Positions 1 to 6,617 of a stretch of DNA of 9,164 nucleotides are shown piece by piece. Positions within the stretch are counted from its first letter, which is position 1, and each line of letters starts with the position of its first letter. The stretch is taken from the NCBI GenBank assembly GCA_937927675.1, contig CALBSG010000116.1:1-9164 (forward strand), given 5' to 3'. Both the position numbers and the translations under genes were made by a program. The stretch comes from an uncultured Paracoccaceae bacterium (GTDB lineage Bacteria; Pseudomonadota; Alphaproteobacteria; Rhodobacterales; Rhodobacteraceae). The notes beneath the pieces were generated by a model that ran no database searches, was not told where the DNA came from, and saw nothing but the letters and a program-made list of their open reading frames with translations.

Positions 1-3000
1 GATCTGGTTGGCGATGGCGGCATCATGGACCTGTGGGTCCGCGAGGCGCGTCTGTTCAAATACGGCTCTGGCACAGGCACCAACTTCTCTTCGCTGCGCG
101 GGGAAGGGGAAAAGCTGTCGGGTGGCGGTAAATCTTCGGGGCTGATGGGGTTCCTGAAAATCGGGGACCGGGCGGCCGGCGCGATCAAATCGGGCGGCAC
201 CACGCGGCGTGCGGCCAAGATGGTCATCGCCGATATGGACCACCCCGATATCGAAGCCTTCATCAACTGGAAGGTCATCGAAGAGCAGAAGGTGGCCAGC
301 CTTGTCGCTGGCTCCAAGATGCATGAGCAAAAGCTGAACGAGATTTTCGCCGCAATCCGCGCTTGGGATGGCTCGTCAGAAGATTCGGTCGACCCGTCAA
401 AGAACCCCGGCCTGAAAGCGGCCATCCGCTCGGCCAAAAAATCTATGATCCCGGATACTTATACCAATCGTATCCTGCAATACGCGGCCCAAGGCTTCGA
501 CAGCATCGAATTCCCGACCTATGACACCGACTGGGACTCCGAGGCCTATATCTCTGTCTCGGGTCAGAACTCGAACAACTCGGTCCGCGTCACTGATGCC
601 TTCTTGAAGGCGGTCAAGGACGATGCCGACTGGGCGCTGATCCGCCGCACCGATGGCAAGGTTGCCAAGACCGTCAAGGCGCGCGATCTGTGGGATCAGG
701 TCGGTCATGCCGCTTGGGCCTGTGCAGACCCCGGCATCCAGTTCCACGATTCGGTCAATGCTTGGCACACCTGCCCGGCGGATGGGCCGATCCGTGGCTC
801 GAACCCCTGCTCGGAATACATGTTCCTTGACGACACGGCTTGCAACCTTGCGTCGATGAACCTGCTGACCTTCTTTGCGGGCGGCAAGTTTGACGCCGAA
901 GGCTATATTCACGCCTCGCGGCTTTGGACCATCACCTTGGAAATCTCGGTGATGATGGCGCAATTCCCGTCGAAGGAAATTGCACAACTGTCCTATGACT
1001 TCCGCACGCTGGGTCTGGGCTATGCCAATATCGGCGGGCTTTTGATGAACATGGGCCTTGGCTATGACAGCGACGAAGGCCGCGCCTTGTGCGGGGCGCT
1101 GACCGCCATCATGACCGGGATCGCTTATGCGACCAGCGCCGAAATGGCGGCCGAACTTGGCGCCTTCTCGGGATATGAGCGCAACAAGCACCACATGCTG
1201 CGCGTCATCCGCAACCACCGCGCTGCCGCTTGGGGCAAGGCCAAGTATGAAGATCTGAACGTCAATCCGGTGGCCTTGGACGTCGCCAATTGCCCCGATC
1301 AGCATCTGGTGACGCTGGCCCGCTCGGCCTGGGATGAGGCTTTGGCGCTGGGGGAAAAGCACGGCTTCCGCAACGCCCAGACCACTGTGATCGCCCCCAC
1401 CGGCACCATCGGCCTTGTGATGGATTGCGACACGACCGGGATTGAACCGGACTTCGCGCTGGTGAAATTCAAGAAACTGGCCGGTGGCGGCTATTTCAAG
1501 ATCATCAACCAGTCGGTTCCGGCTGCGTTGGAAAAGCTGGGCTATTCCACCAGCCAAGTGGCCGAAATCGTCGCCTATGCGGTGGGCCATGGCTCCATCG
1601 GCAATTGCCCGGGCATCAACCCCACCGCGCTGGTCGGTCATGGCTTTGGCCCGCGCGAGTTGGAAAAGATCGACGCGGCCCTGCCGTCGGCCTTTGACGT
1701 GCGGTTTGTCTTCAACCAGTGGACCTTGGGCGAAGAATTCTGCACCCAAACCCTTGGTATCCCGGCTGAAAAGCTGAACGATCCGACCTTTGACCTGCTG
1801 CGTCACCTTGGCTTTACCAAGGCGCAGATTGATGCCGCCAATGACCACATTTGCGGCACCATGACGCTGGAAGGCGCGCCGTTCCTGAAGGCCGAACATT
1901 ACAATGTCTTTGATTGCGCCAACCCCTGCGGCAAGAAGGGCACGCGCTATCTGTCTGTAAACGCCCACATTTACATGATGGCGGCGGCGCAATCCTTCAT
2001 CTCGGGCGCGATTTCCAAAACGATCAACATGCCGAATTCGGCCACGATAGGGGAAACGCTGGCGGCCTATGAACTCAGCCATTCGCTCGGCATCAAGGCC
2101 AATGCGCTGTACCGCGACGGCTCCAAGCTGTCGCAACCCTTGGCAGCTGCGCTGATCGAGGATGATGAGGAGGCCGAGGAAATCTTCGCCACCGGTTCGG
2201 CGCAGGAAAAGGCCGCGGTTCTGGCCGAAAAGATCGTTGAAAAGATCATCGTCAAGGAAATCATCCGCACCAACCGCGAAAAGCTGCCGGAACGCCGCAA
2301 GGGCTATACCCAAAAAGCCATCGTCGGCGGTCACAAGGTCTATCTGCGCACCGGCGAATATGGTGACGGGCGCTTGGGCGAGATTTTCATCGACATGCAC
2401 AAGGAAGGTGCGGGCTTCCGCGCCATGATGAACAACTTCGCCATCGCGGTGTCCGTGGGTCTGCAATACGGCGTGCCGTTGGAAGAGTTTGTCGAGGCAT
2501 TCACCTTCACCCGCTTTGAACCGGCGGGCATGGTGCAGGGCAATGACTCGATCAAGAACGCCACCTCGATCCTTGACTATATCTTCCGCGAACTGGCGAT
2601 CAGCTACCTGGACCGCACGGACCTTGCACATGTGAAGCCCACCGGCGCTGCGTTTGATGATCTGGGGCGCGGCGACAATGAGGGCAAACGCAACTTTGGC
2701 GAAGTGTCGGAAAATGCGGCGTCGAAATCGGTGGAACTGCTGAAGTCGATCTCCTCGACAGGCTATCTGCGCAAGCGTCTGCCGCAAGAGCTGATGGTGT
2801 TCCAAGGCGGCATCAACTCGGTCGGGGCCACGGCCCTGTCCGGCAGCGATCCGGTGACGGCGCTGAACATGCTTGTGCCGGAAACCGCCAGCGGCATGTC
2901 TTCGGCCACGGCGATCTCGTCTGGCACGGTGTCCATGGACGCCCGTACAAAAGCCAAGATGCAGGGCTACGAAGGCGATCCGTGCGGCGAGTGCGGCAAC

Positions 3001-3069
3001 TACACTCTGGTCCGCAACGGCACCTGCATGAAGTGCAACACCTGCGGCGGCACCAGCGGTTGCAGCTAA
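1..3069 (+). CDS. nrdJ: Vitamin B12-dependent (class II) ribonucleoside-diphosphate reductase, 5'-truncated by window edge
   Basis: Reduces ribonucleotides to deoxyribonucleotides in the cytoplasm, using adenosylcobalamin to make the thiyl radical, without oxygen or a second radical subunit. The frame is open from base 1, so the start lies upstream; 1022 residues are visible against roughly 1200 usual for alphaproteobacterial NrdJ. An ATG at 25 is internal to conserved sequence and is not the start. The NPCSE motif places the probable thiyl-radical Cys at codon 808-810, and the ACNLAS Cys at 841-843, 11 residues later, matches the spacing of the active-site redox Cys in class II enzymes. APTGTIG (1393 onward) is the substrate phosphate-binding loop. 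QSFISGAISKTINMP follows near 1990. After a linker (about 2150-2250) comes a TSCPD-type domain with YTQKA, GGHKVYLRTGEY and FEPAGMVQGND. The last residues hold six Cys (C-x2-C-x10-C-x2-C-x2-C-x5-C), the tail expected to pass electrons to the active site and perhaps bind zinc. The first redox Cys should lie upstream of the window. Identification is secure. Confidence 0.97.
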   Translation, partial: DLVGDGGIMDLWVREARLFKYGSGTGTNFSSLRGEGEKLSGGGKSSGLMGFLKIGDRAAGAIKSGGTTRRAAKMVIADMDHPDIEAFINWKVIEEQKVASLVAGSKMHEQKLNEIFAAIRAWDGSSEDSVDPSKNPGLKAAIRSAKKSMIPDTYTNRILQYAAQGFDSIEFPTYDTDWDSEAYISVSGQNSNNSVRVTDAFLKAVKDDADWALIRRTDGKVAKTVKARDLWDQVGHAAWACADPGIQFHDSVNAWHTCPADGPIRGSNPCSEYMFLDDTACNLASMNLLTFFAGGKFDAEGYIHASRLWTITLEISVMMAQFPSKEIAQLSYDFRTLGLGYANIGGLLMNMGLGYDSDEGRALCGALTAIMTGIAYATSAEMAAELGAFSGYERNKHHMLRVIRNHRAAAWGKAKYEDLNVNPVALDVANCPDQHLVTLARSAWDEALALGEKHGFRNAQTTVIAPTGTIGLVMDCDTTGIEPDFALVKFKKLAGGGYFKIINQSVPAALEKLGYSTSQVAEIVAYAVGHGSIGNCPGINPTALVGHGFGPRELEKIDAALPSAFDVRFVFNQWTLGEEFCTQTLGIPAEKLNDPTFDLLRHLGFTKAQIDAANDHICGTMTLEGAPFLKAEHYNVFDCANPCGKKGTRYLSVNAHIYMMAAAQSFISGAISKTINMPNSATIGETLAAYELSHSLGIKANALYRDGSKLSQPLAAALIEDDEEAEEIFATGSAQEKAAVLAEKIVEKIIVKEIIRTNREKLPERRKGYTQKAIVGGHKVYLRTGEYGDGRLGEIFIDMHKEGAGFRAMMNNFAIAVSVGLQYGVPLEEFVEAFTFTRFEPAGMVQGNDSIKNATSILDYIFRELAISYLDRTDLAHVKPTGAAFDDLGRGDNEGKRNFGEVSENAASKSVELLKSISSTGYLRKRLPQELMVFQGGINSVGATALSGSDPVTALNMLVPETASGMSSATAISSGTVSMDARTKAKMQGYEGDPCGECGNYTLVRNGTCMKCNTCGGTSGCS

Positions 3070-3091
3070 GCCACTGCTTAGAATGAAGCAC

Positions 3092-3123
3092 CGGGGCCCC
3101 AGCGTGGGCCCCGTTTGCGTTTT
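3092..3123 (+). terminator. Probable rho-independent terminator of nrdJ
   Basis: Lies 22 bases after the nrdJ stop. An 8-bp perfect GC stem (CGGGGCCC at 3092-3099 and GGGCCCCG at 3106-3113) encloses a 6-base loop and is followed by TTTGCGTTTT. The T-tract is interrupted, so termination may be incomplete. It suggests that the downstream ATPase gene is mostly transcribed on its own. Confidence 0.7.
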
Positions 3124-3162
3124 CGACCTTGCGCTTGGTGCCGCGTGGGGCAGGGTAGGCCC

Positions 3163-3168
3163 AAGGAG
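3163..3168 (+). promoter_or_regulatory. Ribosome binding site that fixes the ATPase start
   Basis: AAGGAG sits 6 bases before the ATG at 3175. The frame is open further upstream to a TTG at 3115, but that codon lies inside the 3' part of the nrdJ terminator and the extra 20 residues resemble nothing known. The ATG at 3175 is therefore the likely start. Confidence 0.8.
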
Positions 3169-3174
3169 AACCCC

Positions 3175-5079
3175 ATGGCCGATACGCACAATCACGACGA
3201 AGATCACGACGACAGCATGGCTCTGCCGGCCCTTGTGATCTTGGGCATGGGGGCGGGGTTGGCCGCCCATTTTGCCGGGCGACACGATCTGGATCTTTGG
3301 GGCTATGGGGTTGTCTATCTGGCGGGGGGCATCCCCTCGGGGCTGGAGGCCTTGCGCTCGCTTTTCCGCGACCGAATTCTCGACATTGATCTCTTGATGG
3401 TGCTTGCCGCCATTGCCGCATGGGTTGTCGGCGCCCCGATGGAGGGGGCCGTGCTGCTGACGCTGTTCACCCTTGCAGGCGCCTTGGAGCATCGCGCGAT
3501 GGGGCGCGCGCGCCGTGCGCTAGAGGCGCTGATGGCGCTCAGGCCGGAAACCGCGCTGTTGCGCGATGGCTTGGGTGTGCGGGAGGTGCCTGCCGCCAGT
3601 CTGACGCCCGGCGATGTGGTGGTGTTGCGCCCCGGGGCGCGGGTGCCGGTTGATGGGGTGATTGTTGCCGGGGCCGGGGCCTTGGACGAATCCACCCTGA
3701 CCGGCGAATCTGAACCCCGTCGCAAAGCGATGGGCGAGGCACTTTTTGAGGCGACGGTGAACCTTGATGGCGTGCTGGATATGCAGGTGACGCGGGGGCT
3801 GGCGGACAGCACCGTGGCCCGGATGATCCGCCTCGTGACCGAGGCGCAGGCCGCGCGCGCGCCTTCGGAACGGTTTTCCGAATGGTTTGGCCAGCGCTAC
3901 ACGGTGGCGGTTCTGCTGGGGTCTTTGGCCGCATGGGGCGCGATGCTGTGGTGGGGCTTGCCACGCGAAGACGCGCTGTACCGCGCCGCGACGCTGCTGG
4001 TCGCCGCCAGCCCCTGCGCGATCGTGATCTCGGTTCCGGCCGCCATCCTCTCAGCACTTTCTGCCGCCGCCCGCGGGGGGGTGCTTTTCAAGGGCGGCGC
4101 GGCCTTGGAAACCCTTGCCGAGGTGAAAAGCTTTGCCTTTGACAAGACTGGAACCCTGACGACGGGCCGGGCCGAGGTTGCCCGTATCGCCGCGCCGGGC
4201 CTGTCAGAGGAGGCGTTTCTGACGCTGGTGGCAGGGCTTGAGGCGCAGTCGGAACATCCCGTTGCCACGGCTGTTCGCCGCGAAGTGGAGGCGCGGGGGT
4301 TGGTGGTGGCCGAGCGCGCCGATGTGCGAAGCCTGCCGTCCGAAGGCATCGCCAGCGGGCAGGGAGACGAAACCATCTGGGCTGGAAATGCACGTCTTGC
4401 CAAAAGGATGCAGGCCGATCTTGGTGTTGAATGGCTGGCAGAAATGCAAGCCGAGGATCGCACCCTGATCTATGTCGGCCAGGGCTGCTGCCTGCTGGGT
4501 GCGCTGTCGGTGGCCGATCTGCCGCGCGACACCTCGCGCGCTGCGATTGCGGCCCTGCGCCAAAGCGACACAACGCTGGCCATGATGACCGGCGACCGCC
4601 GCCCGGTTGCCCTCCGCATCGCCGATCAGCTTGGCCTGACCGCAGCCGAAACCCATGCCGATCTTCTGCCCGAAGATAAGGTGGCGCTGGTGGCGGATCT
4701 GGCGGCCAAGGGGCGGGTGGCCTTTGTCGGCGATGGGGTGAATGACGCCGCCGCACTGGCCCGCGCCGATCTTGGCATCGCGATGGGGGCCGCGGGCAGC
4801 GAGGTCGCGCTGCAAGCCGCCGATGTGGCGCTTCTCTCCGAGGAGATGACCCAGCTTCCCGCCGCGCACCGTCTTGCCCGTCGCACCCGCGCCATCATTC
4901 GGCAGAACCTCGCTTTTGCCATGGGTGCCATGGTGCTGTTGGTGGTGGGCGCACTTTTTTACGAACTCCCGCTGCCCATCGCCGTCATTGGCCACGAAGG
5001 CGGCACGCTCTTGGTGGTCCTGAACGGCTTGCGCCTCTTGGTTGACCCGATCCGCCACGGCGGCCATGCTGCATCCTGA
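3175..5079 (+). CDS. P1B-type heavy-metal-exporting ATPase, P1B-4 (CoaT-like; Co/Zn/Fe) subgroup
   Basis: Inner-membrane ATPase of 634 residues that should pump a divalent transition metal out of the cytoplasm. Visible motifs: TGES of the actuator domain (176-179), SPC in the metal-binding membrane segment (279-281), phosphorylated Asp in DKTGT (D323), the HP dipeptide of the nucleotide-binding domain (361-362), TGD (472-474), GDGVND (519-524), and HEGGT in the last membrane segment (607-611). SPC in place of CPC together with HEGGT is the signature of subgroup P1B-4, whose studied members export Co2+, Zn2+ or Fe2+. Up to four hydrophobic segments precede the actuator domain, two follow it, and two are C-terminal. 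There is no N-terminal HMA domain; instead a short His/Asp-rich tail (HNHDEDHDD, residues 5-13) could bind metal. It is probably the first gene of a unit with the tautomerase and dehydrogenase. No metal regulator is adjacent; the ArsR-family gene at 6153 has sulfur-sensor rather than metal-sensor cysteines. The family is secure; the metal is inferred. Confidence 0.93.
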   Translation: MADTHNHDEDHDDSMALPALVILGMGAGLAAHFAGRHDLDLWGYGVVYLAGGIPSGLEALRSLFRDRILDIDLLMVLAAIAAWVVGAPMEGAVLLTLFTLAGALEHRAMGRARRALEALMALRPETALLRDGLGVREVPAASLTPGDVVVLRPGARVPVDGVIVAGAGALDESTLTGESEPRRKAMGEALFEATVNLDGVLDMQVTRGLADSTVARMIRLVTEAQAARAPSERFSEWFGQRYTVAVLLGSLAAWGAMLWWGLPREDALYRAATLLVAASPCAIVISVPAAILSALSAAARGGVLFKGGAALETLAEVKSFAFDKTGTLTTGRAEVARIAAPGLSEEAFLTLVAGLEAQSEHPVATAVRREVEARGLVVAERADVRSLPSEGIASGQGDETIWAGNARLAKRMQADLGVEWLAEMQAEDRTLIYVGQGCCLLGALSVADLPRDTSRAAIAALRQSDTTLAMMTGDRRPVALRIADQLGLTAAETHADLLPEDKVALVADLAAKGRVAFVGDGVNDAAALARADLGIAMGAAGSEVALQAADVALLSEEMTQLPAAHRLARRTRAIIRQNLAFAMGAMVLLVVGALFYELPLPIAVIGHEGGTLLVVLNGLRLLVDPIRHGGHAAS

Positions 5080-5129
5080 GCCCAAAATTCTTTCCGTACG
5101 ACCGTGCAACAGACCTGAAAGGAACGCCC

Positions 5130-5321
5130 ATGCCCATGATCCGCATCGAAATGCTTGAAGGCCGCACCGAGGCGCAAAAGCGCGCCTGCGCCGAGGCCGT
5201 CACCAAGGCTTGGGCGGAAACCTGCAACGGTAATCCTGACGCCGTGCATGTCATCTTCACCGATATTGCCAAAAGCGATTGGGCGACGGGCGGCAAGCTG
5301 ATGTCGGATATGTTGAAGTAA
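5130..5321 (+). CDS. 4-oxalocrotonate tautomerase-like small protein
   Basis: A 63-codon protein of the tautomerase superfamily, whose members use an N-terminal proline as general base on keto-enol or related substrates and assemble as small oligomers. Met-Pro at the start gives Pro1 after Met removal, and this decides the start at 5130 over the ATG at 5136. AAGGA at 5119-5123 is a well-placed ribosome binding site. The motif ILEGR-like MLEGR places Arg11 as in classical 4-OT. Aligning without gaps to the 4-OT sequence as I remember it, Arg39 is His here (codon 5247-5249) and Phe50 is Trp. The IAK motif (45-47) and GG at 53-54 are kept. Length equals that of classical 4-OT (62 residues after Met removal). 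It starts 50 bases after the ATPase stop and ends 4 bases before the dehydrogenase start, so it is probably cotranscribed with both. The substrate is unknown, and the Arg39 change argues against a straightforward 4-oxalocrotonate role. Confidence 0.88.
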   Translation: MPMIRIEMLEGRTEAQKRACAEAVTKAWAETCNGNPDAVHVIFTDIAKSDWATGGKLMSDMLK

Positions 5322-5325
5322 ACCC

Positions 5326-6060
5326 ATGCAAAAAACCGTCCTTGTCACCGGGGCCGGTGCCGGCATTGGCCGCGCCACCGCCCGGGCCTTTCGCACCGCG
5401 GGCTGGCGTGTGGCCCTGATGGGCCGCCGCGAAGCCGCCTTGCGGGAAACGGCCGAGGGCCCGGATGTGCTGATCCTTCCGGCCGATGTCGGCAATCCTG
5501 CTCAGGTCGAGGCGGCCTTTGCCACCCTCACCGCCCAGTGGGGGCGGCTGGACCTGCTTTTCAACAATGCCGGTATCGCCGCCAAAGCGGCCCCCTTGGA
5601 TGAAATCCCGGTCGAAGACTGGTTGCAGGTCATGCACACCAATATTTCGGGCATGGTGCTGTGTGCCCGCGCGGCCTTTCACCTCATGCGTCACCAGACG
5701 CCCCAAGGCGGGCGCATCATCAACAACGGCTCCATTTCGGCGCATGCCCCGCGGCCCGGCTCAGTGCCCTATACCGTGTCGAAACACGCCGTCACCGGGC
5801 TGACGAAAACCCTTGGTCTGGATGGCCGCGCCTTTAACATCGCCTGCGGCCAGATTGATATCGGCAACGCGCTGACCGAGATGACCCAAGCTTTTCCCGC
5901 GGGGGTGCCGCAGGCCGATGGCAGTGTCCGCGCTGAACCGACGATGGCGGTGGCCGAAGTCGCCGCTGCCGTCTTGCACATGGCAGGCCTGCCGCTGTCC
6001 ACGAACATCCCGTTTCTGACCATCATGGCCCGGGATATGCCCTTTCTGGGGCGCGGCTGA
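5326..6060 (+). CDS. Short-chain dehydrogenase/reductase (classical SDR), probably NADP(H)-dependent
   Basis: Cytoplasmic oxidoreductase of 244 residues with a Rossmann fold. The cofactor-binding TGAGAGIG is at 8-15, NNAG at 80-83, and the catalytic set is N106, S136, Y149 and K153 (YTVSK), with Ser and Tyr at the standard 13-residue spacing. Two arginines after beta-strand 2 (GRR, 33-35) favour NADP(H) over NAD(H). The usual Pro-Gly after beta-strand 6 reads Cys-Gly (ACGQIDIGNA, about 173-182), which is a local departure from the fold consensus. The ATG at 5326 comes only 4 bases after the tautomerase stop, with just a weak GAAG upstream at 5315-5318, so translation is probably coupled. The tight pairing suggests that the two enzymes act on related carbonyl or enol compounds, but the substrate cannot be read from the sequence. 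Confidence 0.92.
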   Translation: MQKTVLVTGAGAGIGRATARAFRTAGWRVALMGRREAALRETAEGPDVLILPADVGNPAQVEAAFATLTAQWGRLDLLFNNAGIAAKAAPLDEIPVEDWLQVMHTNISGMVLCARAAFHLMRHQTPQGGRIINNGSISAHAPRPGSVPYTVSKHAVTGLTKTLGLDGRAFNIACGQIDIGNALTEMTQAFPAGVPQADGSVRAEPTMAVAEVAAAVLHMAGLPLSTNIPFLTIMARDMPFLGRG

Positions 6061-6084
6061 GTTTCCCTTGGTCTAAAGATCCCG

Positions 6085-6108
6085 GCATGAAATCCCGGGA
6101 GTTCATGC
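6085..6108. repeat. 24-base near-perfect palindrome in a convergent intergenic region
   Basis: Arms GCATGAA (6085-6091) and TTCATGC (6102-6108) flank a core TCCCGGGA (6093-6100), itself a palindrome. Only the pair 6092/6101 breaks the symmetry. It lies 24 bases after the dehydrogenase stop and 44 bases beyond the regulator stop, on the side where both genes end. It could be a bidirectional terminator, although no clear T-run follows on either strand, or a protein-binding site. A weaker hairpin (GCCGG at 6111-6115, CCGGC at 6124-6128) lies beside it. Symmetry is directly seen; function is unknown. Confidence 0.6.
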
Positions 6109-6152
6109 GAGCCGGAGGCAAACCCGGCCAAATCGCGGCGGGCTTTGCGGCG

Positions 6153-6512
6153 TTACGGGCCGGGGTTGCAAAACAGGTCGTAAACCCGCTCCATGATCGC
6201 GCCGGCCCGGGGATCCTTGATGGAATAATAGATCGCCTTGCCGTCGCGCCGGGCGGCCACCAACCCCTCAGCCCGCAGACGGGCCAATTGCTGGCTGACC
6301 GCCGCTTGCCGCGCGCCCAGACGCGCCTCCAGCTCGGTCACAGATTTTTCGCCCGAGGACAGATGGCACAGGATCATCAACCGTCCCTCATGGCTGAGTG
6401 CCTTGAGAAAGGTGGCAGCCTCGGCGGCGCGGGTGGCCATCTCATCGGGTGGCAGGGTCACGCAGCCCACCGCTTCACCGGGTTCCATCGCCTGTTTGCC
6501 GAGTGCGACCAT
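6153..6512 (-). CDS. ArsR-family transcriptional regulator, SqrR/BigR-like persulfide sensor type
   Basis: Winged-helix repressor of 119 residues. The pattern FLKALSHEGRLMILCHLSSGEKSV, split here as FLKALSHEGRLMILCHL (35-51) plus the following turn, and the recognition helix QAAVSQQLARLRAEGLV (69-85) place it with SqrR and BigR, which release DNA when two cysteines form a sulfur bridge on exposure to sulfide or persulfide. Cysteines are C17, C49 and C115; the C49-C115 spacing of 66 equals that of C41-C107 in Rhodobacter capsulatus SqrR as I recall it. The metal-binding CxC of SmtB/ArsR and the alpha-5 metal site are not seen. The ATG at 6512 has AAGG 9 bases upstream. A second in-frame ATG at 6488 would give cysteines 9, 41 and 107, exactly the SqrR numbering, but its ribosome binding site is poor. 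The gene is divergent from the PHP hydrolase and convergent with the dehydrogenase. No sulfur-oxidation gene is visible nearby. Confidence 0.9.
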   Translation of the reverse strand: MVALGKQAMEPGEAVGCVTLPPDEMATRAAEAATFLKALSHEGRLMILCHLSSGEKSVTELEARLGARQAAVSQQLARLRAEGLVAARRDGKAIYYSIKDPRAGAIMERVYDLFCNPGP

Positions 6513-6617
6513 CGTTTCCAGCCTTCTTCGCCTGTCGGCTTTGGGATAGCACAGCTTTCACCCGGTTGCGATAGTGCGCAGCAAAGCGAGCGGGATTTCC
6601 CCGCCAAGGAGAGCATA
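6513..6617. promoter_or_regulatory. Divergent intergenic region between the ArsR-family regulator and the PHP hydrolase
   Basis: These 105 bases must hold promoters for both flanking genes, if they are not read from further away, and are the natural place for the repressor's operator. I could not pick a convincing -35/-10 pair. Visible structure: two similar blocks, GATAGCACAGC at 6545-6555 and GATAGTGCGCAGC at 6570-6582, and a 5-bp inverted repeat GCGGG (6590-6594) / CCCGC (6600-6604) just upstream of the PHP ribosome binding site. The ATTC-N8-GAAT type of site reported for SqrR was not found. Only the location supports a regulatory role. Confidence 0.4.
6606..6611 (+). promoter_or_regulatory. 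Ribosome binding site that fixes a TTG start for the PHP gene
   Basis: AAGGAG lies 6 bases before TTG at 6618. The same frame stays open back to 6087, but that stretch runs antisense through the regulator gene and has no domain similarity I recognise. The first ATG after the TTG lies beyond the conserved HTH motif, so TTG is the only sensible start. Confidence 0.75.

Noticed and set aside
3115..3174. TTG at 3115 as the ATPase start
   Set aside because: It overlaps the nrdJ terminator tail, has no ribosome binding site, and adds 20 residues with no similarity to the family.
3070..3174. Cobalamin riboswitch between nrdJ and the ATPase
   Set aside because: The gap is 105 bases and largely used by the terminator and ribosome binding site, which is too short for a cobalamin riboswitch, and no B12-box-like sequence was seen.
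397..3492. Open frame of 1031 codons on the minus strand opposite nrdJ
   Set aside because: It is an antisense shadow of the strongly GC-biased nrdJ codons, runs into the ATPase gene, is rich in Arg, His and Gly without any recognisable motif, and has no ribosome binding site that I can see.
4204..5109. Open frame of 301 codons on the minus strand opposite the ATPase
   Set aside because: The plus-strand frame carries every P-type ATPase motif; the antisense frame has none and reflects codon bias.
6153..6512. ArsR-family gene as metal sensor for the P1B ATPase
   Set aside because: The cysteine layout matches persulfide sensors, no CxC or alpha-5 His/Asp metal site is seen, and the regulator is on the opposite strand about 1 kb from the ATPase 3' end.
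6087..6617. Upstream extension of the PHP frame to an ATG at 6087
   Set aside because: The stretch lies antisense through the regulator gene, begins inside the palindrome, and shows no domain; a good ribosome binding site serves TTG at 6618 instead.
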